Source: JBOFOR01 sp051654865 (GTDB taxonomy: Bacteria; Bacillota; Clostridia; Peptostreptococcales; Peptostreptococcaceae). Taken from it: 17,063 nt of DNA. The stretch lies in the NCBI GenBank assembly GCA_051654865.1, contig JBOFYV010000044.1:1-17063 (forward strand), written 5' to 3'. A program made the translations under genes and the position numbers. Shown one piece after another: positions 6,086-13,516 of this stretch. Position 1 is the stretch's first letter; the number at the start of each line of letters is the position of its first letter. The notes beneath the pieces were generated by a model. It searched no databases, had not been told where the DNA came from, and worked only from the letters and a program-made list of their open reading frames with translations.

Positions 6086-8227
6086 CTATATCTTCATAGA
6101 TAAAGCTACTCTTTGCTTATTCATGTCAACACCTATAACTTTTACATCTATAATATCTCCTACAGTAACTATTGTCATAGGGTCTTTTACAAAGCTTTTA
6201 CTCATCTCTGACTTATGAACTAGGCCATCATTTTTTATTCCTATATCTATGAACGCTCCAAAATCAACTACATTTCTAACGGTTCCTTTTAGAATCATTC
6301 CTTCTTGAATATCTTCTATCTTTAATACATCCGTTCTAAGTATAGGTTTTATACCTTCTTCTCTTGGGTCTCTACCTGGCTTTTTTATTTCGTCTATTAT
6401 ATCCTTTAATGTCACCTGGCCTACACCTAATTTTTCACTTAATTCTTTTAACCCTATTTCATTTATCTTAGAATCTATATCCTCTATTTTTCTGTTTTCT
6501 ATATCTTTTAATGAGTATCCTAATATCTCTAGCATATTTTTACATATATCATAACTTTCAGGATGAACGCCTGTATTATCTAAAGGATTTTTTGCATCTA
6601 AGATTCTCATAAATCCTGCACATTGAGTAAATGCTTGAGGACCTAATCTTTTAACTTTCTTTAACTGTGCCCTCGAAGTAAAGTCTCCATTTTCTTCTCT
6701 ATATGCTACTATATTTTTAGCAATACTTTTGCTTATTCCTGCTATATGTTCAAGTAGAGAATATGATGCTGTATTTAAATTTACTCCTACACTATTTACA
6801 GAGTCTTCTACAACTCCACCTAATACTTCTTGTAATCTCTTTTGATTTAAGTCATGTTGATATTGACCTACACCTATGCTTTTAGGGTCAATCTTTACAA
6901 GTTCTGCTAGTGGGTCTTGTAATCTTCTTCCTATAGATATAGCTCCTCTTATTGATACATTTATTTCTGGATGTTCTTCATTTGCAAGCTCTGACGCTGA
7001 ATAAACAGACGCTCCAGCTTCATTTACAATTATGTATTGAACTTCTTTATCTATTTCCTTGATCATATCTGATACGATTTTTTCTGACTCTCTTGAAGCT
7101 GTACCATTACCTATAGCTATTATATCTATATTGTATTTGTTTATTAGTTCATTTAATGTCTTTTTTGCACCCTCTACATTATTCTGTGGGTCTGTTGGAT
7201 ATACAGTTGTGTAATCTAGCAATTTACCATTCTTATCAACTACTGCTATTTTACATCCTGTTCTAAATGCAGGGTCAAATCCCATAACTACTTTATCTTT
7301 TACTGGTGGTTGTAATAATAAACTTTTTATATTTTTACCAAATACACTTATAGCTCTTTCTTCTGCTATTTCAGTTAAATGATTTCTAATTTCTCTTTCT
7401 ATTGAAGGGAATATTAATCTTTTGTATGCATCTTCAATTGAAGTAACTATTTCTTCTTTATTTTTAAAGTTTCCATTATTTACATACTCATTAATTATAT
7501 GATTTATTACTTTTTCATTATTAATTTCTAATTTTACTTTTAAAAAATCTTCTTTTTCTCCTCTGTTTATAGCTAATACTCTATGAGGTGCCATATGTTT
7601 TACGCCTTCACTGTACTCATAGTACATATCATAAACTGATTTTTCATCCTTAGCATTTTTAGTTGCAATTACTCCCTCTCTTAATGCTAATTCTCTTATA
7701 TACTTTCTTATCTTAGCATCATCTGATACTATTTCTGCAATTATATCTCTAGCACCTTTTAGTGCATCCTCTATTGATTTAACTTCTTTTTCTTCATTTA
7801 TATATTTTTTAGTTTCTTCTTCTATATTCACTATATTACTATTTAATATAGCTAAAGCCAGTGTTTCTAGCCCCTTTTCTTTCGCTATAGTAGCTCTAGT
7901 TCTTTTCTTTTGCTTATATGGAGCATAAATATCTTCTACTTCTTGAAGTGTTTTTGCATTTTCAACATTAATCTTTATTTCATCCGTAAGCTTTCCTTGT
8001 TCATCTATTATTCTTATTACATCTTCTTTTCTACTTTGTAAATTTCTTAGATATATAAGCTTTTCATAAAATTCTCTTAATGTAACATCACTCATTTCTC
8101 CTGTCATTTCTTTTCTATATCTAGCTATAAATGGTATTGTATTACCTTCATCTATAAGTTTTATTGTATTATTTATTTGTTCATCTCTTAAATTAAATTG
8201 ATTTTTTAATATATCATTTATATTCAT
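6086..8227 (-). CDS. tex: RNA-binding transcription accessory protein Tex
   Basis: A 713-residue homologue of Tex/YhgF, a conserved cytoplasmic RNA-binding protein related to eukaryotic Spt6 and tied to transcription and stress tolerance. Domains in order: the N-terminal Tex helical region with DEGNTIPFIARYRKEMTGE (27-45) and VEDIYAPYKQKKRTRATIA (97-115), a YqgF/RNase H-like domain (about 313-440) with MGFDPAFRTGCKIAVVD, two helix-hairpin-helix motifs (about 480-550) including NLNTASYSLLEHIAGI, and a C-terminal S1 domain (641-713) with GTVRNVVDFGAFIDIGI. Length is close to the family norm of 710-780, so the gene is complete. The start follows GAGGG and lies after the prfB terminator, so it should have its own promoter; I saw no strong -35/-10 in 8228-8275. 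Confidence 0.96.
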   Translation of the reverse strand: MNINDILKNQFNLRDEQINNTIKLIDEGNTIPFIARYRKEMTGEMSDVTLREFYEKLIYLRNLQSRKEDVIRIIDEQGKLTDEIKINVENAKTLQEVEDIYAPYKQKKRTRATIAKEKGLETLALAILNSNIVNIEEETKKYINEEKEVKSIEDALKGARDIIAEIVSDDAKIRKYIRELALREGVIATKNAKDEKSVYDMYYEYSEGVKHMAPHRVLAINRGEKEDFLKVKLEINNEKVINHIINEYVNNGNFKNKEEIVTSIEDAYKRLIFPSIEREIRNHLTEIAEERAISVFGKNIKSLLLQPPVKDKVVMGFDPAFRTGCKIAVVDKNGKLLDYTTVYPTDPQNNVEGAKKTLNELINKYNIDIIAIGNGTASRESEKIVSDMIKEIDKEVQYIIVNEAGASVYSASELANEEHPEINVSIRGAISIGRRLQDPLAELVKIDPKSIGVGQYQHDLNQKRLQEVLGGVVEDSVNSVGVNLNTASYSLLEHIAGISKSIAKNIVAYREENGDFTSRAQLKKVKRLGPQAFTQCAGFMRILDAKNPLDNTGVHPESYDICKNMLEILGYSLKDIENRKIEDIDSKINEIGLKELSEKLGVGQVTLKDIIDEIKKPGRDPREEGIKPILRTDVLKIEDIQEGMILKGTVRNVVDFGAFIDIGIKNDGLVHKSEMSKSFVKDPMTIVTVGDIIDVKVIGVDMNKQRVALSMKI

Positions 8228-8267
8228 TCAAATCCCTCTTCCTATGTTTTTATAATTTAATTGACTG

Positions 8268-8300
8268 TAAAATAAGGCTCGAGAATTAAATTCTCAAGCC
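8268..8300 (-). terminator. Rho-independent terminator of secA-prfB
   Basis: On the minus strand GGCTTGAGAATT pairs with AATTCTCGAGCC (one mismatched/wobble pair) and is followed by TTATTTT. The hairpin starts 10 bases after the prfB stop codon and separates prfB from tex. Confidence 0.8.
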
Positions 8301-8309
8301 CCTTTTACA

Positions 8310-9420
8310 TTATTTCTGTGATTTATTTACTTTTAAATATTCATTTATAAATAAGTCTATATTTCCGTCCATAACACTATCTACATTTCCGAATTCTGCA
8401 TTAGTCCTATGATCTTTTACCAGTTTATATGGTTGGAATACATATGATCTTATTTGACTTCCCCAAGTTATTTGCGAATACTTACCTTGTATATCTTCAA
8501 TTTTTTCTTTTTGCTCAAGCTCTTTAAGTTCTATAAGTTTAGCCATAAGCATTCTCATAGCAGTATCCTTATTTTTATGCTGAGATCTTTCATTTTGGCA
8601 TTGTACCACTACACCAGTTGGAATATGAGTTATTCTTACTGCTGAATCAGTAGTATTTACATGTTGCCCACCTGCTCCTGATGCTCTATAAGTATCTATT
8701 TTTAAGTCAGCAGGATTTATATCTATTTGTATACTTTCATCTAGTTCTGGTATAACATCAATAGATGCAAATGATGTATGTCTTTTGCCTGATGGGTCAA
8801 AAGGAGATATTCTAACTATTCTATGAACTCCTTTTTCACTTTTTAAATATCCATAAGCATTTAGACCTTCTATAAGTAGTGTTGCGCTTTTTATTCCGGC
8901 TTCAGGGTCAGATAACATATCTAGTATTTTGACTTTATATCCTTTAGCTTCTCCCCATCTTATATACATTCTAAGTAACATTTGAGCCCAATCTTGAGCA
9001 TCTAATCCACCTGTACCTGCATTTATAGACAGTATTGCATTATTTTTATCATACTCTCCACTTAAGAGAGTCTTTATTCTTACAATATCTATTTCTTTTT
9101 CTAGTGATTTTATAGATTGCTCTATATCTTTTTCAATAGACTCATCACTTTCTTCTAATCCTAATTCAATTAAAACTTCAATTTCTTCTAATGCTTCTTT
9201 TAATGAATTGTATTCTTCTACGGTTTCTTTAAGCGCTTTATTTTCTTGAAGAACTTTTTGAGCAAGTTCATTGTCATTCCAAAAATCTTGCTCATTCATT
9301 TTTTCTTCATTATCTTTAATTTTAGTTTCTAATGAAGCAATGTCAAAGAGAAACCCTCATTTCGTCTATATTTGCGTCTAAAGTCTTAACGCTGTTTCTA
9401 TACTCTTGTATATTTAACAT
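8310..9420 (-). CDS. prfB: Peptide chain release factor 2 (programmed +1 frameshift)
   Basis: RF2 recognises UGA and UAA stop codons and triggers peptide release. The gene is in two frames. ATG at 9420 opens 25 codons (MLNIQEYRNS...EMRVSL) ending in CTT TGA C; slipping one base forward from the TGA (skipping the T at 9345) joins DIASLETK... and continues to the stop at 8310. The joined product is 369 residues, the usual RF2 length. The codon-reading tripeptide SPF is at 205-207 and the catalytic GGQ at 250-252. Initiation from 9420 has a GGAGG site and lies 15 bases after the secA stop, so prfB is co-transcribed with secA. An annotation starting at the internal ATG near 9299 (329 residues) would miss the first 40 residues and the autoregulation. 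Confidence 0.97.
9342..9358 (-). promoter_or_regulatory. prfB +1 programmed frameshift site
   Basis: The minus strand reads AGG GTT TCT CTT TGA C. This is the classic RF2 autoregulatory cassette: a Shine-Dalgarno-like GAGGG just upstream, the slippery CTT codon in the P site, and a UGA-C stop context that RF2 itself reads poorly. Low RF2 lets the ribosome slip +1 and make more RF2. TGA occupies 9343-9345. Confidence 0.97.
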
Positions 9421-9435
9421 GTAACCCTCCAAAAA

Positions 9436-12108
9436 TTATTTGCCACAACATTTTTTGTATTTTTTCCCACTTCCGCAAGGGCAATCATCATTTCTTCCTA
9501 CTGTGTCTTCTTTTTTAACAGTTTTATTATCTGCATCTTCATCTAGGTTAGACGATAGATGATCAACATCTATCACTTGTTTTCTTTCTACTGGTTCTTC
9601 TATAGTTATATTAAATAAATATCTTATTGTATCTTCTTGTATATGAGTATTCATTTCATTGAACATTTCAAAACCTTCATTTGTATATGCTATAACCGGA
9701 TCTTGTTGTCCTATTGCACGAAGTCCTATACCTTGACGTAGCTGATCCATAGCATCTATATGATCTATCCAATGGTTGTCAACTGATTGAAGAAGTATAA
9801 CTCTCTCTACTTCTCTCATTCTATCTGATCCTATTCTTTCTTCTTTTCCATTGTATATTTTCATAGCTATTTCATACACAGCTTCTACAACTTCCGTAGT
9901 ATTAAGTTTTTCTATATTCTCTATTTCTATACTACCTTTTGGCATAAATGTATGATATAGGTAATCTTTAAATCCATCTACATCTAATCCACTCTCTGTT
10001 ACATAAGCCTGTGCTGCATTTTCTATTATCGAATGTATCATATTTTGAATTTGTTCTTGTAGGTTTTCACCTTCTAAAACTCTTCTTCTTTCTGTATAGA
10101 TAGTCTCTCTTTGCTTATTCATAACGTCATCATATTGAAGTACGTGTTTTCTTATACCAAAGTTTCTTCCTTCTACTTTCTTTTGAGCACCTTCTATAGA
10201 TTTAGTTAACATCTTGTGCTCTATAGGCATATCCTCTTCTAATCCTATCTTTTCTACTACCGAAGATATTCTTTCACTTCCGAATAATCTCATTAAGTCA
10301 TCATCTAACGATATGTAGAATCTTGAGCTACCTGGGTCACCTTGACGACCAGCACGTCCTCTTAACTGATTATCTATTCTTCTAGACTCATGTCTCTCTG
10401 TACCTATTATAGCAAGACCACCTGCTTCATAAACTTTTGCTTGCTCTTCTTGCGTTTGTTTTTTAAAGTTTGCATATAGTTCTTCATATTTAGCTCTTGC
10501 TTCAAATAATTCTTCATTTCCTTCTCTATCTATACCTTCTAATGAAGCATCCACTCTATTTATTATTACTTCATCATATCCTAATCTTTTCATTTCTTTT
10601 TTAGTCAAGAACGTCGGATTTCCTCCAAGTACTATATCTGTACCACGACCTGCCATATTAGTTGCTATTGTAACAGCTCCTAATCTACCAGCTTGTGCAA
10701 CTATTTCAGCTTCTTTGTCATGATGCTTAGCGTTTAATACTTCATGTTTAACGCCTCTTCTTTTTAAAAGTTGAGATAATAGTTCAGAGTTTTCAATTGA
10801 AACTGTACCAACTAATACCGGTTGATTGATTTTATGTCTTTCTATTATATCTTCAACTACTGCATTAAATTTACCTTTAGTATTCTTATATACAGCATCA
10901 GCTAAGTCAGCTCTTTGAACTTCTTTATTTGTTGGTATTTGAACAACATCCATTCTGTATATTGCTTTAAATTCTTCTTCTTCTGTTTTAGCAGTACCTG
11001 TCATCCCTGATAACTTATTATACATTCTAAAGTAATTTTGGAATGTAACTGTCGCTAAAGTTTTAGATTCTCTTTGTATCTTTAGACCTTCTTTTGCTTC
11101 TATCGCTTGGTGTAATCCTTCTGAGTATCTTCTACCAAACATCAGTCTCCCTGTAAATTCATCAACTATTATTATTTCACCATCTTTTGAAACATAGTCA
11201 ACATCACGTTTCATTATACAATGAGCTTTTAAAGCTTGATTTATGTGGTGATATAATTCTATATGAGCTACATCAGTTATGTTTTCTACGTTAAAGTAAA
11301 CTTCTGCTTTTTGTATTCCTGACTCAGTTAAAGAAACTGACTTTTGTTTTTCATCTATTTCATAATTCTCAGGCTTTAATGTTAATACAAACGTATTAGC
11401 ATCTGCATATAAGTGAGTAGATTTATCCCCTGGTCCAGATATAATAAGCGGTGTTCTTGCTTCATCTACTAATATAGAATCGACCTCATCCACTATAGCA
11501 TAATTTAAATCTCTTTGAACCATTTGCTCTTTATGTATTACCATATTATCTTTCAGATAATCAAATCCATATTCATTATTTGTTCCGTAAGTTATATCAC
11601 ATTGATATTGTTCTCTTCTTACTTGTGGGTTTTGTCCATGAACAATTACTCCTACTGTCATTCCTAAAAATTCATATACTTTCCCCATTTGTTCTTTATC
11701 ACGTTTAGCTAAATAATCATTTACTGTGATTACATGTACACCTTTTCCTGTAAGCGCATTAAGATATACTGGAGCAGTTGCAACTAGTGTTTTACCTTCC
11801 CCAGTTTTCATTTCAGCTATTCTTCCTTGATGAAGAACTATTCCCCCTATTAGCTGAACTCTATAATGTCTCATTCCTAATACTCTTTTAGATGCTTCCC
11901 TTACTGTCGCAAAAGCTTCTGGTAATATATCATCTAGTGTTTCCCCTTTTTCTAATCTATCCTTAAATATATCAGTCATATTCTTAAGCTCTTTATCAGA
12001 CATTGATCCAAATTTACTCTCTAACGAATCTATACTATCAACAATCTTATTAAACTTTTTTAATTCTTTTTTATCTGCCATATTAAATAAATTATCTAAA
12101 AAACTCAT
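9436..12108 (-). CDS. secA: Protein translocase ATPase SecA
   Basis: SecA is the motor ATPase that drives preproteins through SecYEG. I place the start at the ATG at 12108 (MSFLDNLFNMADKKELKK, 890 residues), preceded by GGGAGG at 12119-12124. An upstream in-frame ATG at 12150 lies inside a candidate extended -10 element and has no ribosome-binding site. Walker A MKTGEGKT is at 100-107 and the DEVD box at 207-210. The preprotein-crosslinking region, second nucleotide-binding fold (GTVSIENSELLSQLLKRRGV, NMAGRGTDIVLGG, QLRGRAGRQGDPGSSRF) and helical scaffold follow. The C-terminus carries the zinc/SecB-type motif CPCGSGKKYKKCC, so this is the housekeeping SecA1 type, not an accessory SecA2. It is followed after 15 bases by prfB. 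Confidence 0.98.
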   Translation of the reverse strand: MSFLDNLFNMADKKELKKFNKIVDSIDSLESKFGSMSDKELKNMTDIFKDRLEKGETLDDILPEAFATVREASKRVLGMRHYRVQLIGGIVLHQGRIAEMKTGEGKTLVATAPVYLNALTGKGVHVITVNDYLAKRDKEQMGKVYEFLGMTVGVIVHGQNPQVRREQYQCDITYGTNNEYGFDYLKDNMVIHKEQMVQRDLNYAIVDEVDSILVDEARTPLIISGPGDKSTHLYADANTFVLTLKPENYEIDEKQKSVSLTESGIQKAEVYFNVENITDVAHIELYHHINQALKAHCIMKRDVDYVSKDGEIIIVDEFTGRLMFGRRYSEGLHQAIEAKEGLKIQRESKTLATVTFQNYFRMYNKLSGMTGTAKTEEEEFKAIYRMDVVQIPTNKEVQRADLADAVYKNTKGKFNAVVEDIIERHKINQPVLVGTVSIENSELLSQLLKRRGVKHEVLNAKHHDKEAEIVAQAGRLGAVTIATNMAGRGTDIVLGGNPTFLTKKEMKRLGYDEVIINRVDASLEGIDREGNEELFEARAKYEELYANFKKQTQEEQAKVYEAGGLAIIGTERHESRRIDNQLRGRAGRQGDPGSSRFYISLDDDLMRLFGSERISSVVEKIGLEEDMPIEHKMLTKSIEGAQKKVEGRNFGIRKHVLQYDDVMNKQRETIYTERRRVLEGENLQEQIQNMIHSIIENAAQAYVTESGLDVDGFKDYLYHTFMPKGSIEIENIEKLNTTEVVEAVYEIAMKIYNGKEERIGSDRMREVERVILLQSVDNHWIDHIDAMDQLRQGIGLRAIGQQDPVIAYTNEGFEMFNEMNTHIQEDTIRYLFNITIEEPVERKQVIDVDHLSSNLDEDADNKTVKKEDTVGRNDDCPCGSGKKYKKCCGK

Positions 12109-12148
12109 GTTTAATATGCCTCCCAACGTTTTTTTTGTAATATATTTC

Positions 12149-12157
12149 ATTTTACCA
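12149..12157 (-). promoter_or_regulatory. Candidate extended -10 promoter element of secA
   Basis: The minus strand reads TGGTAAAAT, an extended -10 (TGnTAnAAT type), with no recognisable -35 at 17 bp. Transcription would begin near 12142, leaving a leader of about 34 bases before the secA ATG. The preceding hpf terminator means secA needs a promoter here. The pattern is plausible but not strong. Confidence 0.4.
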
Positions 12158-12185
12158 TAAAAACACTATATGGTAGTATTATTTA

Positions 12186-12225
12186 CTAAAAAAAGCTATC
12201 AATAATTAAATTTATTGATAGCTTT
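12186..12225 (-). terminator. Rho-independent terminator of hpf
   Basis: On the minus strand AGCTATCAATA pairs perfectly with TATTGATAGCT (11 bp) around an 8-base loop and is followed by seven T residues. It begins about 20 bases after the hpf stop, so hpf is transcribed separately from secA. Confidence 0.88.
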
Positions 12226-12245
12226 ACATTAAAACTTAAATTTTC

Positions 12246-12800
12246 TTATTCATGCTCTATCATTCCGTATCCACCATTTTTACGTTTATATACTATAGAT
12301 ACTTCATCTGTATCTATATTTCTAAACATATAGAAGTCATGTTCTATTAATTCCATTTGTAATACAGCTTCCTCTGCACTCATTGGTTTCATATCAAATT
12401 TTTTATTTCTTTCTATAACTATTTCTATATTATCATTATTTTCATTATCAAAATCTTCTTCATATGCAGAGTCGTCTATATTTTCAAATCTAATACTTTG
12501 ATTACTTTGATGTTTATCTTTTAATCTATTTTTATATCTTCTTAATTGCTTATTTAGTTTATCATATACAACATCTATTGCTGCATATAAATTTTCTTCT
12601 ATATCTTCTGCTCTTATTATTGGTCCACTTATTGGAATTATAGTTACTTCTACTTTTTGTCTAGCCTTTTTTGCACTAACTGTAACCTTAACATCTGTCT
12701 CTGGATGAAGGTAGAAATCCAATCTTCCTAGTTTCTCTTCTATTGCACCTTTAATTCCCTCTGTAAGATTCATTTGTTTTCCAGATATTATTATATTCAT
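12246..12800 (-). CDS. hpf: Long-form ribosome hibernation promoting factor (HPF/RaiA)
   Basis: A 184-residue long-type HPF that binds the 30S decoding centre and pairs 70S ribosomes into inactive 100S dimers in resting cells. The N-terminal RaiA/YfiA domain (about 1-95) contains MNIIISGKQMNLTEGIKGAI and the basic helix LNKQLRRYKNRLKDKH. An acidic linker (about 105-128) leads to the C-terminal dimerisation domain (about 132-184) with KPMSAEEAVLQMELIEHDFYMFRN and GGYGMIEHE, both characteristic. GGGAG precedes the ATG. Immediately upstream is a near-perfect sigma-H promoter (12852-12880), so expression probably rises on entry to stationary phase or sporulation; Bacillus subtilis hpf (yvyD) is known to be under sigma-B and sigma-H. 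It is monocistronic, closed by the terminator at 12186. The raiA-motif RNA lies 415 bases further upstream. Confidence 0.96.
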   Translation of the reverse strand: MNIIISGKQMNLTEGIKGAIEEKLGRLDFYLHPETDVKVTVSAKKARQKVEVTIIPISGPIIRAEDIEENLYAAIDVVYDKLNKQLRRYKNRLKDKHQSNQSIRFENIDDSAYEEDFDNENNDNIEIVIERNKKFDMKPMSAEEAVLQMELIEHDFYMFRNIDTDEVSIVYKRKNGGYGMIEHE

Positions 12801-12851
12801 AAGAACATCTCCCTTCAGTTATACCAGTATATTATTTTATACTTTAATATT

Positions 12852-12880
12852 AAATTCTGTCTTCATATATAAAATCCTTT
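12852..12880 (-). promoter_or_regulatory. Sigma-H (Spo0H) type promoter of hpf
   Basis: On the minus strand AAAGGATTT, an 11-base spacer and ACAGAATTT match the Bacillus sigma-H consensus RnAGGAwWW-N11-12-RnnGAATww at every specified position. The start would fall near 12846, giving a 45-base leader before the hpf ATG. Function is inferred from the consensus and from the known sigma-H control of B. subtilis yvyD. Confidence 0.7.
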
Positions 12881-12962
12881 ATTTTATTTTTAACTTTTTA
12901 ATTTAATATATTCAACTAAAGCATATTAATTTATATGTTAATTATGAATCTATTGTTTATTT

Positions 12963-13077
12963 TGTGGATTAATATAAACATAATACCCTGTGGACAATGT
13001 GGATAAAATTGTTAATAACTTTGTTTTTGTGTATATTTAGCTATTTATTGATTTATATATATCCACAATTATCAACA
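12963..13077. other. Cluster of five DnaA-box-like 9-mers
   Basis: Against the DnaA box TTATCCACA (reverse TGTGGATAA) the plus strand shows TGTGGATTA (12963, 1 mismatch), TGTGGACAA (12989, 1 mismatch), TGTGGATAA (12998, perfect, directly abutting the previous), ATATCCACA (13059, 1 mismatch) and TTATCAACA (13069, 1 mismatch, one base after the previous). The first three point one way, the last two the other. They lie in A/T-rich DNA between hpf and the raiA-motif RNA. No dnaA or dnaN is present, so this is not the usual oriC; it may be a DnaA titration or regulatory site. The rest of the spacer (12881-12962, 13078-13215) is simple A/T-rich DNA with nothing I recognise. Confidence 0.5.
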
Positions 13078-13215
13078 CTAACTGTTATTAATTTGTGTAT
13101 TTATGTCGTAAAATAATGTTTTTTAGTATTTTTGTCGTTTTTTTATATTTTATATATATTATGTAATTAATGTAATTTTTTTCATATTTTTAATCTTTAA
13201 TTTACATTTTGGGCA

Positions 13216-13241
13216 TAAAAAAAGCACCTCTAAAAGGTACT
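13216..13241 (-). terminator. Rho-independent terminator of the raiA-motif RNA
   Basis: On the minus strand AGTACCT pairs with AGGTGCT (7 bp, one G-U) around TTTAG and is followed by seven T residues. It lies 4 bases after the 3' strand of the RNA's closing stem and defines the 3' end of a free transcript upstream of hpf. Confidence 0.88.
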
Positions 13242-13457
13242 TTATATGATACTTAGCTGACCTGGTTTTTGACCCCACACTCGCCTACTGGAGGGTTCGC
13301 TTGGGTTCGCCGCACTACTAGCTCTCTCGATTTTGTATCGGTAGGTCTTACTTCTAAGCCGCACCATGATCATTAACCCAATTTTTAGTGTTAACTTACG
13401 TGGATCCCTTTGCCTGCGACTGGCTTGGACTTTCAACCACAGACCTAAATATCACTT
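13216..13457 (-). ncRNA. raiA-motif structured noncoding RNA
   Basis: A G/C-rich island of about 240 bases in very A/T-rich DNA, bounded by a sigma-A promoter and an intrinsic terminator, with no credible reading frame. The ends close as an 11-bp stem: GTGATATTTAG (13445-13455) with CTAAGTATCAT (13246-13256). Inside are GGTT/AACC, a 7-bp long-range helix TTGGGTT (13375-13381) with AACCCAA (13301-13307), the small hairpins CTTAGAAGTAAG and CGATACAAAATCG, and a tandem GCGAACCC repeat. Position upstream of hpf (= raiA) and after comFC, length and architecture fit the raiA motif described by Weinberg and Breaker in Firmicutes and Actinobacteria; disruption in Clostridium reportedly affects sporulation and aggregation. 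Its biochemical function is not known to me. The family name rests on context and recall, not on a covariance search; alternatives such as 6S, SRP, RNase P or tmRNA lack their signatures. Confidence 0.82.
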
Positions 13458-13462
13458 GTTAT

Positions 13463-13491
13463 ATTTTAATATTTCATGAGATTTATGTCAA
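13463..13491 (-). promoter_or_regulatory. Strong sigma-A promoter of the raiA-motif RNA
   Basis: On the minus strand a perfect TTGACA (13486-13491), a 17-base spacer and TAAAAT (13463-13468, 5 of 6) predict a start near 13456, one or two bases before the closing stem. This is the best housekeeping promoter in the window and suggests a high level of RNA. It lies 25 bases after the comFC stop with no terminator between, so read-through from recD2-comFC could also feed the RNA. Confidence 0.85.
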
Positions 13492-13516
13492 TAGTAATTT
13501 ATTCTAAAGTATAGTA

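Noticed and set aside
12963..13077. Chromosomal oriC
   Set aside because: The box cluster is suggestive, but dnaA, dnaN and rpmH are absent and the surrounding genes are not those of an origin.
13242..13436. A 64-residue reading frame on the minus strand inside the raiA-motif RNA
   Set aside because: It begins at a TTG without a ribosome-binding site. Its arginine- and serine-rich composition reflects a G/C-rich structured RNA, and it coincides with paired RNA elements.
13216..13457. 6S RNA, SRP RNA, RNase P RNA or tmRNA as the identity of the structured RNA
   Set aside because: There is no SRP GGAAGGAAGCAGCC-type loop, no RNase P GAAAGTCCGG core, no tRNA-like ends or tag frame for tmRNA, and no single long hairpin with a central bubble for 6S. 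Context next to hpf/raiA favours the raiA motif.
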